From positions 1 through 59,768 of the forward strand of contig CANRIL010000014.1 of assembly GCA_947630625.1 (NCBI GenBank): a DNA stretch of 59,768 nt, written 5' to 3'. Origin of the DNA: an uncultured Clostridia bacterium. GTDB lineage: Bacteria; Bacillota; Clostridia; Oscillospirales; CAG-272. Below, piece after piece: positions 1 through 8,584 of this stretch (position 1 is its first letter; each line of letters opens with the position of its first letter). The notes under the pieces are model-generated. The model searched no databases. It saw only the letters and a program-made list of their open reading frames with translations, and was not told the origin of the DNA. A program made the translations under genes and the position numbers.

Positions 1-73
1 TGCTGCGCAACGGCATCGGATTTTTTCATGTCCTTTTGTGCTTTCCGCGCAGTGGAAAGGAATGGTCATAGCT

Positions 74-2041
74 ATGATAAAATGTATCGACATCACAAAA
101 TCATACGGCGGAAACGTCGTCATCGACTCGTTTTCATATACGTTCGGCGACACGGGCTTTTATCTGCTTTTCGGCGAAAGCGGGAGCGGAAAGACGACGT
201 TTATAAACGTTCTTTCCGGTATGATCCCATTCGATTCCGGAAGAATCACCCTTGACGGACGCGATTTTTCGGAAAACGTCGACATGGACTCAGCTTCTGC
301 CGCCTTCGACTACATAACGCAGGACACGTTTTTCGTCAACTTTCTGACCGTCGCCGACAATCTGCGTCTCATAAAAAGCGACACGAAAAAAATAAATGAA
401 GCCCTTTCCCGCGTCGGTCTTGACGACAAGGGAGCGCAACGCCCGGAGACGCTGTCCGGCGGCGAACGGCAGAGGCTTGCGATCGCGAGAGCTATGCTTT
501 CCGATAAGAAAATCCTGTTTCTCGACGAGCCTACGGCGTCCCTCGACGCGGAAAACAAGCGGGCGGTGTTTTCGCTGCTCGCCGATATCTCGAAGTCTTG
601 CCTCGTCATATGCTCGTCGCATGACGAAGAGGCGAAATCCTACGCCGACCATGTGATAGAATTCACGAAAAGCCGCGGTGCAGGCACCGCGCCCATCCCA
701 AAACCTCGGCGGCGCAAAAAGCGCGCCGCAGTGAAACGGCGGCCGACGGCGGAGCTATACCCTTTTATGAAAAAATGGGCGTCGTCGCGGAGCCGTACCC
801 GCAGACCCGACGTGCTGTTCGGCATCTTTCTCACGCTCGCGATGTGCCTTTTGATGCTGGCAGACACGCCGATGAGGAAGCTCGACGCAAACGCGGCGGG
901 GCTTTACCGCATCAATGTCATGGAGGTGAGAGCGGAGGGCGACGAAAGGTCTGATTATGAGCTGCTATGCGGTCTTGACGGCGTGCGGGAGGTTTTGCCG
1001 CGGTACGGCTCGGTGCTGCCGGAGCTTACAGAAGATTACGACCCCGAGACGGGGGAATTTACGTTGCCGCCTGTCGATTATGAGCTCACCGAACAGTACA
1101 CGCTCCCCGGCAGCGCCGACATTTTCCCCTTCTCCGACCGCATTGAATACGGAACGTACTATACGGACGAAAAACAGGTCATAATCTCGGACGCTTACGC
1201 GAGATACCTTTCTCCCGACGATCCTGGCAAAACGGTCGGTTTAACCATAAATAAAAATCTTTACGGTATCGGCGAGGTCGGCCTCACCGTCGTCGGGGTG
1301 CTTTCGCCTATAGATAATTTTGAATTCAGGTATTTTCAGATACAGACCGGGGGCACGGCGGATCTCTTTGTTGACTATGACGGTACGGTATCCGAGACGC
1401 GGACGCACGACAACGAAATATACATAAACGGCGATCTCTTTGACGAATATAAAAAGGACGAATATTTCATCGGCGGGCAGCGCTGCCGGTACTATTTCCT
1501 CTATTTCGACGGCTACTATGAAATGAAAGAGTTTATCGCCGCAAACGGCGATCTTCTGAAGGACAGCGGCATATACTGCCAGCCGTTCGCCGACGAGGAG
1601 TTTGTGCTGCCCTTATTCGAGGCTTTGTCGTATATCCTTTTGCCGCTTTCGGCGCTGATAACGCTTTTGTCGGTCGTGTTTTACGCCTGCATCGTCAAAA
1701 CCGAGCTCGCGTACAATAGCAGCTTCGTCTCCGTGTTCAACTACGCGGGATTTACGATCGGGCAGGTCACATGTGTTCTCGCGAGGCTTAACGTGCAAAA
1801 GCTGCTCATGCTCTGCACGATTTCGGGCGCGCTGGCTGCCGCCGTGAGCGTCGCCGTAAACGCGCTGAACCGGCATTTCGTGTTCGTGAATTTTGAAATT
1901 TTCACGTACAATATCCCGCTCCTTCTCTCGGCTGCCGCCGTCATTGTCTGCTCTTCGTTTCTGGCGGTGAACTTCTTTCTGCGGCGGCTGAAATACAGAA
2001 GCTGGTATGAAAATCTGATCGCCGGACGCGACCTGCTCTGA
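74..2041 (+). CDS. MacB-like ABC transporter, ATPase-permease fusion (first of pair)
   Basis: Membrane ABC protein with an N-terminal ATPase and a C-terminal permease, 655 aa from the chosen start. Seen: Walker A GESGSGKT (about residues 34-41), signature LSGGERQ (127-133) and Walker B ILFLDEP followed by a D-loop. A basic linker leads to one membrane helix (about 248-264), a large extracytoplasmic region of about 270 residues, and three C-terminal helices. This is the MacB/LolCDE (type VII) topology, used in the family for efflux or mechanotransmission rather than import. ATG at 74 starts at the usual ATPase beginning (MIKCIDITKSYGG); upstream in-frame GTG (38) and ATG (62) are possible, but the GGAAAGG at 54-60 is too close to 62. 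The second half-transporter follows after 14 bp, so the two probably form a heterodimer. Substrate unknown; no sensor kinase is visible in the window. Confidence 0.9.
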   Translation: MIKCIDITKSYGGNVVIDSFSYTFGDTGFYLLFGESGSGKTTFINVLSGMIPFDSGRITLDGRDFSENVDMDSASAAFDYITQDTFFVNFLTVADNLRLIKSDTKKINEALSRVGLDDKGAQRPETLSGGERQRLAIARAMLSDKKILFLDEPTASLDAENKRAVFSLLADISKSCLVICSSHDEEAKSYADHVIEFTKSRGAGTAPIPKPRRRKKRAAVKRRPTAELYPFMKKWASSRSRTRRPDVLFGIFLTLAMCLLMLADTPMRKLDANAAGLYRINVMEVRAEGDERSDYELLCGLDGVREVLPRYGSVLPELTEDYDPETGEFTLPPVDYELTEQYTLPGSADIFPFSDRIEYGTYYTDEKQVIISDAYARYLSPDDPGKTVGLTINKNLYGIGEVGLTVVGVLSPIDNFEFRYFQIQTGGTADLFVDYDGTVSETRTHDNEIYINGDLFDEYKKDEYFIGGQRCRYYFLYFDGYYEMKEFIAANGDLLKDSGIYCQPFADEEFVLPLFEALSYILLPLSALITLLSVVFYACIVKTELAYNSSFVSVFNYAGFTIGQVTCVLARLNVQKLLMLCTISGALAAAVSVAVNALNRHFVFVNFEIFTYNIPLLLSAAAVIVCSSFLAVNFFLRRLKYRSWYENLIAGRDLL

Positions 2042-2055
2042 CGGAGGCAAAAGAC

Positions 2056-3903
2056 ATGAACGAACTGAGACTTGAACATATCACGAAAAGCTATGACAGG
2101 ACTATAATCAATGACGTGTCGTACACGTTTTCGCCGGGGAAGCTATACGTGATAAAGGGCGTCAGCGGCTGCGGCAAGAGCACGCTTTTCAACATCATCG
2201 GCGGCGTGGAGCGCGACTTTGACGGCAAGGTCACGCTCGGAGAAAGAGCGTTGTCCGGAAAAGATGTCGGATACATATATCAAAAAAGCCTTCTGCTGTC
2301 GGGCATAACCGTATACGATAATCTGCTCTTCATAAAAAACGACCCGGCGGCGATATATTCCCTTGCGGAAAAGCTCGGCATCACCGAACTTCTCCGCAAG
2401 CTTCCCGACGAGCTTTCGGGAGGTGAGCGGCAGTGCGCCGCGATCCTTCGAAGCCTCATAAACGACCCCGCCCTGCTCCTTGCCGACGAGCCTACGGCGT
2501 CGCTCGACGCGGAAAATTCCCGCCTCACGGCGGAAATTATCGCGTCGCTGAAAAACGACGGCAAGATCGTGCTCGTCGCGACTCACGAGAGCTGCTTTGA
2601 CGAACTCGCCGACGAAATACTGTATCTTGACTACGGGAAAATCGGGAGAGTCGAGGTGCGTGCGGCGCGCGATATACGATCGCCGCATAAAGCGGCGAAG
2701 ACCGCCACGACGAAAAAGCGGCGCGGCATTAATCTATTTCGATTTGCGCTCCGGCGGAGGCGGGGCGAGTTCAGGCTCGGCGCAATTTTCCCGTTCGCGC
2801 TCGTCGTATTCCTCGTCATGCTCGCGTCGGCGGTGCAGAACAACTTTGAGATCGAGTACATACGCCGCGAAGCGTCAAAGACAAATTCTGACCTTTTATG
2901 CACGAGAGCGCCGGTCGAGAGGCTTGACGAGCGCTATCGCTCAAAGCTGAGGGTCTATTACCCTTACTATGCCGAGGAAGGCGGCGCCGTCGCCAACTAT
3001 CTTGCCGACAAAAAGGACAGCGTTTTCGCGCTCGACGGCATGATAAAGTACGGCCGCTTCCCGGAGGCGGGAAATGAAATTCTCGTCAGCCCCGAATATG
3101 CCGAAAGACACGGCGGCAGGGACATAGTCGGCAAGACGATAACCTTCGCGGGGCGCAGTTTTTGCGTTGCAGGCGTTGCGTATTCCGTTGATATCGACGA
3201 TTTTGGACGGAGTGAGGATTTTGAGGTGCGGTATTACGGGGACTATTACTACCGCCTGTATCATGATTCCGACAGCGGCGAATGCGAGATATATATCCCG
3301 CATGACACGCTCGCTCTCTTCGGGGAGTTGCGGCCGGAAAAAGAGAATTACGAGGGAATGCGCCAGCTGTCGTATCCAGGACTATTTTCGGATACGGAAA
3401 CGATCATCGCCTTTCGCCGTTGGCTCGGGGCAGATAATGTCCCGGGCGGCTTTGACGCCCCGCCAGTGACGATAAATAATTTTGATCAAACCGTACAAGA
3501 TATGCAACGAATGTTTGATTCCGCCGCGGTCATCCTTCTTGCCGTATTCTATATCTGTTTTCTCATCTTCTGCATTTTCATCCGCATGAATACTGACGCG
3601 GAGCTCTTTTACCGCCGCCGCGAGATCGGTTTTCTGCGTCTGTTCGGAGTCAGCCGCGGCCGCGTCGGCAGAGTCATCGTTTATGAATACGTGTGCAGGC
3701 TCGCGGCGTCGATGATGCTGGCGCTGCTCATGTACGCTGCCGCTGCAGCAATATACGCGCTCGCCGCGGGAAGATTCGTCATGTTCAATGTGCTCCATGT
3801 CGCCCTGGCGCTTTCGGGCGCGCTGCTCTTTTACGTCGCCGCCGTAGCCGCCTCGGTCGCCTCGATGACGAAAAAGAAAATAATCGACCTTGTGACCGGC
3901 TGA
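2056..3903 (+). CDS. MacB-like ABC transporter, ATPase-permease fusion (second of pair)
   Basis: Partner of the preceding gene with the same architecture, 615 aa. Seen: Walker A GVSGCGKST (about 35-43), signature LSGGERQ (120-126), Walker B LLLADEP, a first membrane helix near residues 243-262, an extracytoplasmic domain of about 250 residues and three C-terminal helices. Both ATPase sites look intact, so the heterodimer is not obviously degenerate. The start follows GGAGGCAAAAGAC; only 14 bp separate it from the upstream stop, so the genes are probably co-transcribed. Cargo cannot be read from sequence; peptides or antimicrobial compounds are usual for the family. Confidence 0.9.
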   Translation: MNELRLEHITKSYDRTIINDVSYTFSPGKLYVIKGVSGCGKSTLFNIIGGVERDFDGKVTLGERALSGKDVGYIYQKSLLLSGITVYDNLLFIKNDPAAIYSLAEKLGITELLRKLPDELSGGERQCAAILRSLINDPALLLADEPTASLDAENSRLTAEIIASLKNDGKIVLVATHESCFDELADEILYLDYGKIGRVEVRAARDIRSPHKAAKTATTKKRRGINLFRFALRRRRGEFRLGAIFPFALVVFLVMLASAVQNNFEIEYIRREASKTNSDLLCTRAPVERLDERYRSKLRVYYPYYAEEGGAVANYLADKKDSVFALDGMIKYGRFPEAGNEILVSPEYAERHGGRDIVGKTITFAGRSFCVAGVAYSVDIDDFGRSEDFEVRYYGDYYYRLYHDSDSGECEIYIPHDTLALFGELRPEKENYEGMRQLSYPGLFSDTETIIAFRRWLGADNVPGGFDAPPVTINNFDQTVQDMQRMFDSAAVILLAVFYICFLIFCIFIRMNTDAELFYRRREIGFLRLFGVSRGRVGRVIVYEYVCRLAASMMLALLMYAAAAAIYALAAGRFVMFNVLHVALALSGALLFYVAAVAASVASMTKKKIIDLVTG

Positions 3904-3948
3904 GATCACCTTTTTTCAGGCAGAGATAAGTTTTCGCGCCCTGCGCGT

Positions 3949-4021
3949 GCTTTGCGCTTTCCGGGGGATTTGCCAGGCTGCATTTGCATGCTCGCACACA
4001 TTCGCGCTTTGCGCTTTCCGG
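3949..4021 (+). repeat. Pair of 16-bp direct repeats 57 bp apart
   Basis: GCTTTGCGCTTTCCGG occurs at 3949-3964 and again, identical, at 4006-4021 in the gap after the ABC pair. The flanks are also similar (CGTGC/CGCGC before the repeat). No function assigned. Confidence 0.7.
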
Positions 4022-4044
4022 AGCACCAAATATCAAATTATATC

Positions 4045-4073
4045 TTGATATCGGAGCTCTTTTGTGGTATACT
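4045..4073 (+). promoter_or_regulatory. Sigma-A-type promoter for the DUF6106-like gene
   Basis: TTGATA (4045-4050), a 17-bp spacer and TATACT (4068-4073). This leaves a leader of roughly 30 nt before the ATG at 4113. A short dyad, TATCAA with TTGATA, overlaps the -35 and could be an operator. Confidence 0.7.
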
Positions 4074-4112
4074 GACAATAGATTTTAATCAATATATTGA
4101 TGAGGTATTATC

Positions 4113-4736
4113 ATGAGCGGAGAAAACAAGTACAACTGTGACTATGCCGTGCCTAAAAAGCCGGAAGGCTCGTACAAAACAAAGCGCACGCTGCTGCGCA
4201 TCGCGTACATAATCGTCCCGATCGCGCTGATTGCCGGATTTTATCCTCTTTTAAACTTTATAGTGTTCGTCGTCTTCGTTCCGCTGTTCGCGATCCTCTC
4301 GCGCCCGATAATAAACGGCACGTGGAGATACGTAAACTATGACATGCGCTACGAGATACAGAACGCCGGAACGATCCGTTTCACTCACTACTACGGCAAG
4401 AAATTCCGCGTCGACAAAAACGACGAGCACGCCGACGAGAAAATTGCCGAAAAGCTGATCCTTGAGATGAAGATCAAGGATTTCGAGATCATCGCCCCGT
4501 ATAACGACCCACAGTACCGCAAGGATTTTGACAGCCGCGGGATAAAGAATGTCATCGACCATTCTTCCTCCCCGTCAAATCCGAACGTCTACTACGGCAT
4601 ATACCAAAACGACGCGGGCGAGACATGCGCGATCCTCTTCGATATGATAGACAAGACGCTCGGCATTATGGAGCACTACAACAAAAACACGGTCGTCACC
4701 GAGCTGCACTTCTCAGGCGAGAACTCAAACAATTAA
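4113..4736 (+). CDS. DUF6106-like membrane-anchored protein
   Basis: 207-aa protein of unknown function. A polar N-terminus is followed by two hydrophobic segments (about residues 27-65, IAYIIVPIALIAGFYPLL and the next stretch), then a soluble domain with the pattern IAPYND, DHSSSP, YYGIYQNDAG and ILFDMIDKTLGIME. From memory this matches DUF6106 proteins of clostridia (two helices, then a beta-rich domain ending in a phrase like FEPNEKML). It has its own promoter and is followed by a 34-bp palindrome, so it is probably monocistronic. The family match needs a profile search. Confidence 0.8.
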   Translation: MSGENKYNCDYAVPKKPEGSYKTKRTLLRIAYIIVPIALIAGFYPLLNFIVFVVFVPLFAILSRPIINGTWRYVNYDMRYEIQNAGTIRFTHYYGKKFRVDKNDEHADEKIAEKLILEMKIKDFEIIAPYNDPQYRKDFDSRGIKNVIDHSSSPSNPNVYYGIYQNDAGETCAILFDMIDKTLGIMEHYNKNTVVTELHFSGENSNN

Positions 4737-4765
4737 GTCATATCGGCTATTGCCCCGGAGTATAT

Positions 4766-4799
4766 ATATTACGGCGCGGTCGCGACCGCGCCGTAATAT
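4766..4799. terminator. 34-bp perfect palindrome, likely terminator
   Basis: Perfect inverted repeat centred between 4782 and 4783, with core ACGGCGCGGTCG and its complement and no unpaired loop. It lies 30 bp after the upstream stop. Only a short T-rich stretch (ATTACGTTTTACG) follows, so it may be a weak terminator or a protein site. Confidence 0.6.
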
Positions 4800-4822
4800 T
4801 ACGTTTTACGGGGGAAAATATA

Positions 4823-5383
4823 TTGAAAACGCGCGTCGTACAGCTTTTGCCGATACTGCTTGCCGCCGCAGTCGCCCTCTGCTCATGCGCGCCCGCAAAC
4901 GCTGACCCGCTCGCGTATCAAAGGCGCGAGGCACGCGTCACGGGGACGCTCACAACGGACACGGGCATTTTTTCGATCATGATCACGCTTCCGAAAATGG
5001 CGGACGGCACGCCCCGGCGGGAATGTACGGTCGCGCTTTTGTCTCCCGCGACAGTTGAGGGGATCACGGTAAGCGTCAGCGGGCAGACGGTCACGATGTC
5101 TTCCGGCAGCGTGACGATACCTGTCTCCGCCGCAGCGTCTTCGCGATGGCAGAGCATACTCGCGCTCTTTTCGCTCGACGGGGATGTAAGCTCCGTCACC
5201 GAAAAGGACGGAGGTGTCACGCTCGGCGTCGGCAGCTCGCCGTCACGCGTCTTTGTGAGCTTTGCGTCCGGCTCATCCACGCCGTCCGAGATCAGGACAG
5301 AAGACGGCACGCTCGCGCTCGCCGTTCAGGAGTACGCTTTTACAGAACAAACAACCGAAGGGACTGATAATATTGACAACTGA
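4823..5383 (+). CDS. Small lipoprotein of unknown function
   Basis: 186-aa predicted lipoprotein. The TTG start at 4823 is chosen because GGGGGAAA lies just upstream (4810-4817) and because it gives a proper lipoprotein signal: KTR, a hydrophobic run (LLPILLAAAVALCSC) and a lipobox cysteine. The mature part is Ser/Thr/Val-rich and probably beta-structured, without a motif I recognise. The longer reading from 4625 overlaps the previous gene and lacks a signal. Its 3' end overlaps the alr start by 11 bp, so the two are probably translationally coupled. Surface location is inferred; function unknown. Confidence 0.75.
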   Translation: MKTRVVQLLPILLAAAVALCSCAPANADPLAYQRREARVTGTLTTDTGIFSIMITLPKMADGTPRRECTVALLSPATVEGITVSVSGQTVTMSSGSVTIPVSAAASSRWQSILALFSLDGDVSSVTEKDGGVTLGVGSSPSRVFVSFASGSSTPSEIRTEDGTLALAVQEYAFTEQTTEGTDNIDN

Positions 5384-6512
5384 CGGAGTTATCGTCAAGC
5401 ATAAGACGTGGGCGGAGATCGACCTCTCCGCGCTGCGCCGCAATTACAGAGCAGTTGATGCGTATACGGGAAACTCCGCCGTCATGTGCGTCGTCAAGGC
5501 GGACGCTTACGGTCACGGCGCGGCCGAATGTGCCGGAGCGCTTTACGACGAGGGCGCGCGCTGGTTCGCCGTTTCATGCATCGAGGAGGCGGAAGAGCTT
5601 TATGGCGCGCTATATGGTCGGGACGGAGTCAAAATCCTCATCCTCGGCTATACGCCTCCGGAAAACGCGCCGCTGCTCTCGGCGCGCGGATTCCGGCAAA
5701 CTGTCTTCTCCCCCGAATACGCTGCCGCGCTTTCAGCCGCCGCAGAATCTGCGGGCGTGACTGTGACCGTACATTACAAGCTCGACACGGGGATGAACCG
5801 CATCGGCTTTGACGCCGGCAAAAACGCCGCGGATGAAATTCTTTGCGCCGCCTCGATGAAGGGACTTTTGTCCGAGGGGCTGTTCACGCACTTCGCGTGC
5901 GCCGACAGCGGCGACGGAAGTATAACCGAGGCACAATATGGGAAATATAAGGCGACGGAAGAGATCCTTTCCGCCAACGGGCTTCACCTTTTACGGCACG
6001 TCTGCAACAGCGCCGCCACAGTATTGCGGCGCGACCTGCACCTCGACATGGTGCGCGCGGGCATAATCCTCTACGGCCTCGACCCGTGGATACCGTATGA
6101 CGGGGAGCTTCCGCTCTGCCCCGTTATGCGGTTCAAAAGCACGATCTCGCATATCCACACTGTTCGCGCCGGAGAAAGCGTCAGTTACGGCTGGACGTAT
6201 ACGGCAAGCCGCGACACGCGCGTCGCCACGGTGCCCGTCGGGTACGCGGACGGCTTTATACGCGCGTTCGGCGACGGCGGATGCGTTTATATAAACGGGG
6301 AGCCCGCACCGATAATCGGGCGCGTATGTATGGACCAGTGCATGGCGGATATAAGCCGCCTTGAAAACGTCTCTGTCGGCGACGAGGTCACGATCTTCGG
6401 AGACGAACCCGAAAAGATAAACCGCTTGGCCGAAGTCGCGAGAACGATAAATTACGAGCTCGTCTGCCTGATAGGCAAGCGCGTCGCGCGCATATACAAA
6501 TACGATGATTGA
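5373..6512 (+). CDS. alr: Alanine racemase
   Basis: PLP enzyme interconverting L- and D-alanine for peptidoglycan (and in some species spore germination control); cytoplasmic. 379 aa, normal length. Seen: PLP-binding lysine in VVKADAYGHG (about K42), the second catalytic tyrosine in VSYGWTYTA (about Y272), and the C-terminal beta domain with GRVCMDQCMAD. The TTG start at 5373 is chosen because GAAGGGA lies about 10 bp upstream and because an earlier start would lie inside the lipoprotein gene. Start and stop overlap both neighbours, indicating an operon with the lipoprotein and the zinc-ribbon gene. Confidence 0.95.
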   Translation: MTTDGVIVKHKTWAEIDLSALRRNYRAVDAYTGNSAVMCVVKADAYGHGAAECAGALYDEGARWFAVSCIEEAEELYGALYGRDGVKILILGYTPPENAPLLSARGFRQTVFSPEYAAALSAAAESAGVTVTVHYKLDTGMNRIGFDAGKNAADEILCAASMKGLLSEGLFTHFACADSGDGSITEAQYGKYKATEEILSANGLHLLRHVCNSAATVLRRDLHLDMVRAGIILYGLDPWIPYDGELPLCPVMRFKSTISHIHTVRAGESVSYGWTYTASRDTRVATVPVGYADGFIRAFGDGGCVYINGEPAPIIGRVCMDQCMADISRLENVSVGDEVTIFGDEPEKINRLAEVARTINYELVCLIGKRVARIYKYDD

Positions 6513-6526
6513 AAGGGGATCCCCCG

Positions 6527-7159
6527 ATGGTACTTGATAAAAAAGAAGCGACTGTCGCTTATAGATGCCTGTCCTGCGGCTCCGGAGTCTTGAGCCTTGT
6601 CGGCGCATTCTCCCTCTCCGCCGATATGATAAGGCTGCGCTGCTCGTGCGGCAAAAGCGAAATGACCGTGCAGTACAGGTCTGACCGCCGCGTCCGCCTG
6701 ACCGTCCCGTGTCTCTTCTGCCCCACCCCGCACAGCTTCACGGTCAGCGACGAGCTGTTCTTCCGGCGCGAGATCACTTCATTTCCGTGCCCGTATACGG
6801 GCATTGACATCGCATTCATCGGCTCGAAGGGCGCCGTCATGAAATCGCTTGAGCGCTCCGAGCATGAGCTGCTTGAGCTGCTCGGCGAAGCCGACCCGGC
6901 TGACCTCGAACGCGTCAGGAATCAGGCGCTTACCGACCCGCAGATTTTCGACATAGTGAACTTTGTCGTCGCCGACCTGAAGGAGGAAGGCAAAATATAC
7001 TGCAACTGCCGCGACGGCAAGGGCGATTACCGCGTCATGATCGGGGATAATTCGATCCGCGTCATCTGCGCCAGATGCGGCGCGCAGGCGGAGTTCCCCG
7101 CCGACAGCGTCACCTCCGCGCACAAATTTCTCGACGCGGATGTGCTCTATCTCGTGTAA
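6527..7159 (+). CDS. Zinc-ribbon protein of unknown function
   Basis: 210-aa soluble protein with three Cys-rich clusters: CLSCGSG plus CSCGKS near the N-terminus, CLFC with a later CPYTG in the middle, and CNCRDG plus CARCG near the C-terminus. The spacing suggests at least two zinc ribbons, with a helical stretch (LERSEHELLELLGEADPADLERV) between them. Start 6527 is preferred over 6509 because GAAAGGGG sits 8 bp upstream. It begins 14 bp after alr and is probably in the same operon. I do not recognise the family. Confidence 0.8.
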   Translation: MVLDKKEATVAYRCLSCGSGVLSLVGAFSLSADMIRLRCSCGKSEMTVQYRSDRRVRLTVPCLFCPTPHSFTVSDELFFRREITSFPCPYTGIDIAFIGSKGAVMKSLERSEHELLELLGEADPADLERVRNQALTDPQIFDIVNFVVADLKEEGKIYCNCRDGKGDYRVMIGDNSIRVICARCGAQAEFPADSVTSAHKFLDADVLYLV

Positions 7160-7179
7160 CACAAAAGCCGTCCGGGCAT

Positions 7180-7256
7180 ATGATGATATCGGAAGGGGGA
7201 AAACCCCGACCGGGCGCGCGGTGCGCGGCAGCGCCCCGCCTGCCCCCATCATATAC
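7180..7256 (+). other. Structured leader before the Cys-rich peptide
   Basis: An 8-bp arm (ATATGATG, about 7180) can pair with CATCATAT (about 7247-7254), enclosing a GC-rich stretch that has GGGGG AAAA CCCC at its 5' side. It could be a leader fold or an end structure of the upstream gene. No known riboswitch recognised. Confidence 0.35.
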
Positions 7257-7270
7257 ATGGAGGTACTGAC

Positions 7271-7372
7271 ATGGGTAACTGCCTTTGCGGAGCATTTGAC
7301 GACAACAACCTTTGCTGGATTCTCATAATCGCTCTCGTGATAATCTTCTGCTGCTGCTCCGGCAACAACTGA
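7271..7372 (+). CDS. 33-aa Cys-rich single-helix membrane peptide
   Basis: Very small gene with ribosome site ATGGAGG seven bases before ATG. The product starts MGNCLCGAFDDNN, continues as one hydrophobic helix (CWILIIALVIIFCCC) and ends SGNN. Six cysteines in 33 residues, three of them consecutive at the helix end. It is followed within 20 bp by a convincing terminator. Such peptides resemble the tiny YjcZ-like and Cys/Trp membrane peptides seen in sporulating Firmicutes; the link to sporulation is an inference. Confidence 0.75.
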   Translation: MGNCLCGAFDDNNLCWILIIALVIIFCCCSGNN

Positions 7373-7389
7373 AAATATAACGCAACATC

Positions 7390-7425
7390 GGGGGAGTCAT
7401 TCACATCATGAATGGCTCCCCCTTT
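7390..7425 (+). terminator. Intrinsic terminator after the Cys-rich peptide
   Basis: GGGGGAG-T-CATTCA (7390-7403), loop CATCA, TGAATG-G-CTCCCCC (7409-7422), then TTTACT. 13 paired bases with one internal mismatch. Confidence 0.75.
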
Positions 7426-7602
7426 ACTATAAAAGACGCTTGTCCCGTAAAAGCCACAGTTGTCGCTCACATCGTCGCCGCCCTCTCGATCATTCCTGTG
7501 CGCAAACAAAAACAAACATATCGCGAGCAGTAGATTTTTTCGCGAATTTATGCTACAATATTAAAATAGAGTCGATTTTATGTCTGCGGGAGAAAAAATC
7601 TT

Positions 7603-8022
7603 ATGCTGTTATACCTCACAGACAGGTATCCGAAATGCTCAGCTGCAGTGCTTGCCGTGGTCTTCACCGTCTTCCCGATGATTTTAGAGATCTTCTTAGG
7701 CGGTCTTTTAAACACGCCGCTCATAATATTCCTGTCCACACTCGCGGTCGAATTCATAATGTGGCAGAAGGTCGAGCGGATGGTGCTGATATTCTTTCCA
7801 TTCATCATAATGATGTTCGGCTTCATCGCGGCGGAGATAATATATACGGTGTCCGAGGCGTCGGCAGCCCCCGGCGTCGGACCCGATTCGATGTCATTTT
7901 TAACGTCGTCACTGCTTGTGACCGTCTTCGGGGCGGAGGCAGCCGGTTTTATAGGGGCGCTTTTGCTTCACGCGCCCTTCGTGATTTTAAAAAAGATCGT
8001 CGAGCTCATACGGGAAAGATGA
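7603..8022 (+). CDS. Small multi-spanning membrane protein, unknown
   Basis: 139-aa hydrophobic protein with about four membrane segments (residues about 14-36, 38-58, 62-85 and 103-128) and a basic C-terminus (KKIVELIRER). CGGGAG lies about 10 bp before ATG, and a TACAAT -10-like box lies near 7554. I do not recognise a family. It stands alone between the terminator at 7390 and the dCMP deaminase promoter. Confidence 0.7.
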   Translation: MLLYLTDRYPKCSAAVLAVVFTVFPMILEIFLGGLLNTPLIIFLSTLAVEFIMWQKVERMVLIFFPFIIMMFGFIAAEIIYTVSEASAAPGVGPDSMSFLTSSLLVTVFGAEAAGFIGALLLHAPFVILKKIVELIRER

Positions 8023-8031
8023 AAAAATTTG

Positions 8032-8060
8032 TTGATTTACGTCATCGCGGATGGTAAAAT
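8032..8060 (+). promoter_or_regulatory. Promoter for the dCMP deaminase operon
   Basis: TTGATT (8032-8037), 17-bp spacer, TAAAAT (8055-8060); about 25 nt of leader before the ATG at 8092, with GAGGTAAGG as ribosome site. Confidence 0.65.
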
Positions 8061-8091
8061 ATTAAGGAACAAAAAGCTGAGGTAAGGACAA

Positions 8092-8580
8092 ATGGAACGC
8101 GTTTCCAAGCACGAATATTATCTTGACATAGCCGAAACTGTTTCCGAGCGGAGCACATGTCTGCGCAAGCGTTTCGGCGCAATAATCGTCAAAAACGATG
8201 TCATCGTCTCGACCGGCTACAACGGCGCGCCGCGCGGCAGGAAAAACTGCTGCGACATCGGGACATGCTATCGCGACAAGATGGGTATCCCGCGCGGCGA
8301 GCGCTATGAGCTCTGCCGCAGCGTCCATGCGGAAGCAAACGCCATCATCGCCGCGCCGCGCGAGCAGATGATAGGCTCGGCGCTCTACATCTGCTGCACC
8401 GACCCGAAGACGGGCGAGGTCGTCCCCGGAACGGACAGCTGCCTGATGTGCAAGCGCCAGATCCTGAACGCCGGAATCGCAACGGTCATCATACGCGACG
8501 CCCCGGGCGAGCACCGCATCATCGACACGCGCGAATGGGTAGAAAATGACGACTCGCTCTCCGGCGTATATGGGTATTGA
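8092..8580 (+). CDS. Deoxycytidylate (dCMP) deaminase
   Basis: Zinc enzyme deaminating dCMP to dUMP, feeding thymidylate synthesis; ComEB/Dcd family, 162 aa, normal length. Seen: zinc/proton-shuttle motif HAE (79-81) and the PGTDSCLMC zinc cysteines (117 and 120). Extra cysteines in the GRKNCCDIGTC segment are usual in this family. It overlaps or abuts the phosphatase gene that follows, implying co-expression. Assignment is firm; whether it is feedback-regulated by dTTP/dCTP cannot be read here. Confidence 0.93.
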   Translation: MERVSKHEYYLDIAETVSERSTCLRKRFGAIIVKNDVIVSTGYNGAPRGRKNCCDIGTCYRDKMGIPRGERYELCRSVHAEANAIIAAPREQMIGSALYICCTDPKTGEVVPGTDSCLMCKRQILNAGIATVIIRDAPGEHRIIDTREWVENDDSLSGVYGY

Positions 8581-8584
8581 TGCC

